Part shown: piece by piece, positions 6,560 to 8,930 of the stretch | How the letters are laid out: every line of letters starts with the position of its first letter | How positions within the stretch are numbered: the stretch's first letter is position 1 | NCBI GenBank assembly: GCA_023151335.1 | Contig: JAKLJF010000154.1 | Coordinates: 1 to 8,930, forward strand | Direction: 5' to 3' | DNA from: Thermoanaerobaculia bacterium | GTDB lineage: Bacteria > Bacteroidota > Bacteroidia > Chitinophagales > Saprospiraceae | Length of the DNA: 8,930 nt | The notes under the pieces: generated by a model | Seen by the model: the letters and a program-made list of their open reading frames with translations, nothing else | Database searches by the model: none | What the model was told of the DNA's origin: nothing | Position numbers and translations under genes: made by a program

Positions 6560-7915
6560 TTACCCTTTTCCCATCATTAACTTCAACTGCCCTCCTGCCT
6601 TCAGCAACTTCAGCACTGCCAGTTTGTAACTAAAAACCTGTTGCCAGTAGTTGGTTTCCGCTTCCGAAAGCGCGGTTTGGGCGTTGAGCAGCTCGCCGAG
6701 CGCGATCACGCCTTCGCGGTACTGCAGCGTCAGCTTATCGACGATCTCGCGGGCCAGGGCCACGTTGTCTTCCTGCGTGTGCAGCATTTGAAGGGCGGCG
6801 TCGAGCTGGTCGCGGGCCTGGTAGAACTCCAGTTTCCGGGCGGCGTCGAGCTGGCGGCGGTCTTCTTCGATCTTCAGGCCGTCGATGTTCATCTGTCCGG
6901 CTTTATGGCGGCGGCGGAAACCGTCGAAGATGGGGACTTCGACCTTGAAACCCACGGCAGCCAGGCCATACCAGCGGTGGCCGGTATCGAAAAAATTAAT
7001 GTTGGTCCGCTGGGTTTGGAGGCCGGCAAGGGCGTAGGCATTCACCCGGGGAACGGCTTCGCCATGCAGGCTGCGGACCTGGATGCGGTTCAGTTCCAGC
7101 TGGTTTTGCAACAGGCGGTATTCGGTGGTGGATTCCAGTTCGAGGTTCAGGGCCTGCCAGCGGGCGGAATCGGAGGCCGGGTTGGCCAGCGCTTCGGACG
7201 GGGTAACAGATTCCTCGTAAGGAATACCGCAGAGGAATTGCAGCGTCCGGTGCAGCGCCTGGATGCCGTTAAGCAGGTTTTGCCGCTGCGTTTCCAGGTT
7301 GGTACGGGCCACCTGCACCCTTTTTACGTCCGTAGGGATGCCATAGCCGTTGGCCAGTTGTAATTCGGTCATCCGTTGCAGGGCCTTGAGTTTGTCGAGG
7401 TTGGCATTCACCGAGCGCAGGAGTTGTTCGGTTTGCAGGGTTTGGTAAAACACGGTGGCCGTGTTGTACAGTACCTCTTCTTCCGCGCGGTTGACGAGCA
7501 GCTCGTACAGTGCGCGGCTGGCGTTGGCGGCAGGAGCCAGGCGGCGGGCAGCTTCGTTATACAGGGGTTGTTGCACGGTTACCGTTGCGCCCAATTGCCA
7601 GGGCTGGCCAAAAGTGGCCGGCACGTACTCGCCGTCGGGGCCGCCGAACAGGTCGGCGGGCAAAAACTGGGTGCCCAGCACCGGGAAATAGTCGAAGCCA
7701 ACGCCGGCGTTGATCTGCGGCAGGTAGGCACTTTTGCCTTCGCGGAAACGCAGTTCGAGGCTTTCGCGGTCGAGGCGGGACTTTTTGATCTGTGCGCTGT
7801 TGGTCAGCGCAAGGTTAAGCGTTTCCTGTAAAGTCAGCGGGCGGGTGGCGGGTTGGGCGTGCATGGTTGCCACGAGAGCCCAGCAGCAAGGGAGCAGGCG
7901 TAAAAAAAGTTTCAT
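6560..7915 (-). CDS. TolC/OEP-family outer membrane efflux protein
   Basis: The protein has 451 residues, a usual length for the OEP family of trimeric outer-membrane channels that form the exit duct of tripartite efflux pumps or type I secretion. An N-terminal signal peptide (about 1-20, MKLFLRLL to MHA, cleavage before QPAT) is followed by the first OEP motif (27-37, LTLQETLNLAL), the long-helix segment ending YLPQINAG, and a beta-strand with QQPLY near 115-119. The second half repeats the plan: VEVPIFDGF (about 325-333), a long helical region rich in Q, E, R and L, and the closing YREGVIALGELLNAQTALSEAE motif near 399. The first ATG (complement of 7913-7915) gives a proper signal peptide. 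The upstream gene on the same strand ends 40 bases before it. No adaptor (HlyD/MFP) or pump gene is in the window, so the substrate is unknown. Confidence 0.95.
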   Translation of the reverse strand: MKLFLRLLPCCWALVATMHAQPATRPLTLQETLNLALTNSAQIKKSRLDRESLELRFREGKSAYLPQINAGVGFDYFPVLGTQFLPADLFGGPDGEYVPATFGQPWQLGATVTVQQPLYNEAARRLAPAANASRALYELLVNRAEEEVLYNTATVFYQTLQTEQLLRSVNANLDKLKALQRMTELQLANGYGIPTDVKRVQVARTNLETQRQNLLNGIQALHRTLQFLCGIPYEESVTPSEALANPASDSARWQALNLELESTTEYRLLQNQLELNRIQVRSLHGEAVPRVNAYALAGLQTQRTNINFFDTGHRWYGLAAVGFKVEVPIFDGFRRRHKAGQMNIDGLKIEEDRRQLDAARKLEFYQARDQLDAALQMLHTQEDNVALAREIVDKLTLQYREGVIALGELLNAQTALSEAETNYWQQVFSYKLAVLKLLKAGGQLKLMMGKG

Positions 7916-7949
7916 GGGGCAAAGGTAGAGCGATTTGATTTTTTGCCCC
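7916..7949. repeat. 8-bp inverted repeat spanning the promoter and reaching the TolC-like start codon
   Basis: GGGGCAAA (7916-7923) and TTTGCCCC (7942-7949) are exact reverse complements, 18 bases apart. One arm covers the CTTTG end of the -7 element and abuts the ATG. As DNA it could be an operator. As RNA read through from the upstream gene it would form a hairpin directly before the start codon, followed after six bases by a run of seven T in the first codons (ATGAAAC then T7). Confidence 0.5.
7920..7927 (-). promoter_or_regulatory. Bacteroidota -7 promoter element of the TolC-like gene
   Basis: On the minus strand TACCTTTG is a perfect match to the Bacteroidota -7 consensus TAnnTTTG. It ends only four bases (CCCC) before the ATG, so transcription would begin at or a few bases around the start codon, giving a leaderless or nearly leaderless mRNA. 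No clear -33 TTTG is seen about 20 bases upstream (GGGGC lies there), so the site rests on one element only. If active, it lets the gene be expressed independently of the upstream gene. Confidence 0.55.
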
Positions 7950-7955
7950 GATGAT

Positions 7956-8930
7956 TTACCTCACCAGGGTGACATCCCCCATCAGCAGTTCTTCCCGCCC
8001 GTCGGTGAAATGCAACACCGCGCGCCAGAGGTAAACGCCCGGCGGCGCTTCATCGCGTGCGTCGGCGCCGTTCCAGCCCGATGAGGGGTCGTTGACGGCG
8101 AAATGGCGGTTTTCAAACCAGAGCCGCCCAAAACGGTCGTACACGGAGAGCGAAGCCACATCGCGAATGCCGCCACTGCCGTATACGGTGAAGCGCTGAT
8201 TTTCGGCATTTACCGCTTGCGGCGAGAAAATGTTGGGCAGGAAAATGTCGCGTTTGCGCGTCACGGTAATGCGTATTTCGTCCAGCGCCACGCAGCCGTC
8301 GGCGCTCATGGCCCGGAGCTCGTAAACGCCGCTAAAGGAGGGCTGCAGCAGCATCTCGTCGTTGGTCACCTTGATGGCGCCCGGCGAAGGCGTCCAGATC
8401 AGGCTATCCGCGGGCGGATCAATATTCGGGAAAAGGCGCAGGGTATCGCCGGTGAACAGGGTGGTATCGGGGCCGAGATCAAGCGTGAATTGCAGTCCGC
8501 TGGGCAACACTACGCCCGCGGTGTAGCGGCAGGCGGCGGCATCGGTAATGTGCACGAAATACGGGCCATGCGCGAGATTGGCCCATTCCGTCTGATCGCC
8601 GGGCGGGTTGGCGTTCAGGGCGAAGCGGTAAGGCGGCAACCCGCCGGAAACAGAAGCGACGCTGATCCGTCCGCTGTTCTGGCCGAAACAGGTTTCACCG
8701 GTCGTTTCCACGCTTGCAACGATCGGCGGCGGCGCGGTCAGCAGGGTATCGGCGGTGACCAGGCAACCCCGCGCATCGGTCACGGTCACGGACACCGGCC
8801 CGGCGCCCAGGCTGTCGGCCCGTACGCCCCTGTCGCCGTTCGACCAGTTAAAGGTCAGTGCCGGGGTGCCCCCGGTGGCTTCTATTTGCACCACGCCGTT
8901 TTTATCGCCGGCGCAGGTCAGTTGAAAACT
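7956..8930 (-). CDS. Secreted SprB-repeat protein with T9SS type B (gliding motility-associated, CHU_C) C-terminal domain (5'-truncated)
   Basis: The frame is open from the right edge to the stop (complement of 7956-7958), giving 324 visible residues counted from base 8930; the start lies outside. A GTG at 8894 is not a real start, since the repeat pattern continues upstream of it (SFQLTCAGDKNG). Modules: a SprB-type repeat (1-69, LTFNWSNGD, VTVTDARGC); a second, degenerate SprB-type repeat (70-145, ETCFGQNSG, then PPYRFALNANPPGD without the usual W-G core); an Ig/PKD-like domain (146-225, LDLGPDTTLFTGDTLRL); and the gliding motility-associated C-terminal domain (226-324, RDIFLPNIFSPQ, SVYDRFGRLWFEN, GWNGADA, PPGVYLWR, ending GDVTLVR). 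This domain is the type B signal for T9SS export, so the product should be a surface or released protein. It is co-directional with the TolC-like gene 40 bases downstream, but a functional link is not shown. Confidence 0.93.
   Translation of the reverse strand, partial: SFQLTCAGDKNGVVQIEATGGTPALTFNWSNGDRGVRADSLGAGPVSVTVTDARGCLVTADTLLTAPPPIVASVETTGETCFGQNSGRISVASVSGGLPPYRFALNANPPGDQTEWANLAHGPYFVHITDAAACRYTAGVVLPSGLQFTLDLGPDTTLFTGDTLRLFPNIDPPADSLIWTPSPGAIKVTNDEMLLQPSFSGVYELRAMSADGCVALDEIRITVTRKRDIFLPNIFSPQAVNAENQRFTVYGSGGIRDVASLSVYDRFGRLWFENRHFAVNDPSSGWNGADARDEAPPGVYLWRAVLHFTDGREELLMGDVTLVR

Noticed and set aside
6296..6580. Small plus-strand frame of 94 codons in the convergent spacer
   Set aside because: It starts at a GTG inside the nested hairpin, overlaps the end of the TolC-like gene on the opposite strand, and has no domain, signal or compositional support.
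6641..7363. 240-codon plus-strand frame opposite the TolC-like gene
   Set aside because: It is antisense to a complete, well-recognised OEP-family gene and has no protein character of its own.
1..8930. CRISPR arrays, tRNA/rRNA genes, insertion sequences, phage or defence genes
   Set aside because: I looked for repeat-spacer patterns, transposase motifs and cloverleaf-like segments and found none. The repeats present are protein-domain repeats inside genes and short hairpins.

Overview
The window looks like a piece of a Bacteroidota chromosome, most plausibly the Saprospiria/Chitinophagia side of the phylum. The evidence is two type A and one type B type IX secretion system (T9SS) sorting domains at protein C-termini, SprB-type and HYR-type repeat modules, a start codon without a Shine-Dalgarno sequence, and one perfect Bacteroidota-type -7 promoter element (TAnnTTTG). 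The genes are G+C-rich and the spacers clearly more A+T-rich. The assignment below phylum level is a guess from gene style only.

Layout. Bases 1-4124 (+) hold the 3' part of a very large secreted modular adhesin-like protein. It is open at the left edge: 1373 residues are visible and the N-terminus lies outside. A strong intrinsic terminator (4157-4201) closes that unit. After a leader of about 160 bases, 4363-6174 (+) encodes a 603-residue secreted protein made of a signal peptide, four tandem CHRD domains and a T9SS type A sorting domain. Bases 6175-6559 are a non-coding convergent spacer with an unusual nested hairpin. On the minus strand, 7915-6560 encodes a TolC/OEP-family outer-membrane efflux protein. 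Upstream of it, 8930-7956 holds the 3' part of another secreted protein with two SprB-type repeats, an Ig/PKD-like domain and a type B (gliding-motility-type, CHU_C) sorting domain. It is open at the right edge.

How it fits together. Every product is predicted to leave the cytoplasm. Three would cross the outer membrane by T9SS and be attached to or released from the cell surface, and the fourth is an outer-membrane channel. Nothing here shows that they form one pathway. The TolC-like gene has no periplasmic adaptor or inner-membrane pump beside it within the window. I see no RNA genes, mobile elements, CRISPR arrays, defence genes or obvious novel multi-gene system.

The points most worth a second look are an exact 151-residue higher-order period with strict cysteine spacing in the SprB-type array, a histidine triad kept in all four CHRD domains, and an inverted repeat that overlaps both the promoter and the start of the TolC-like gene.
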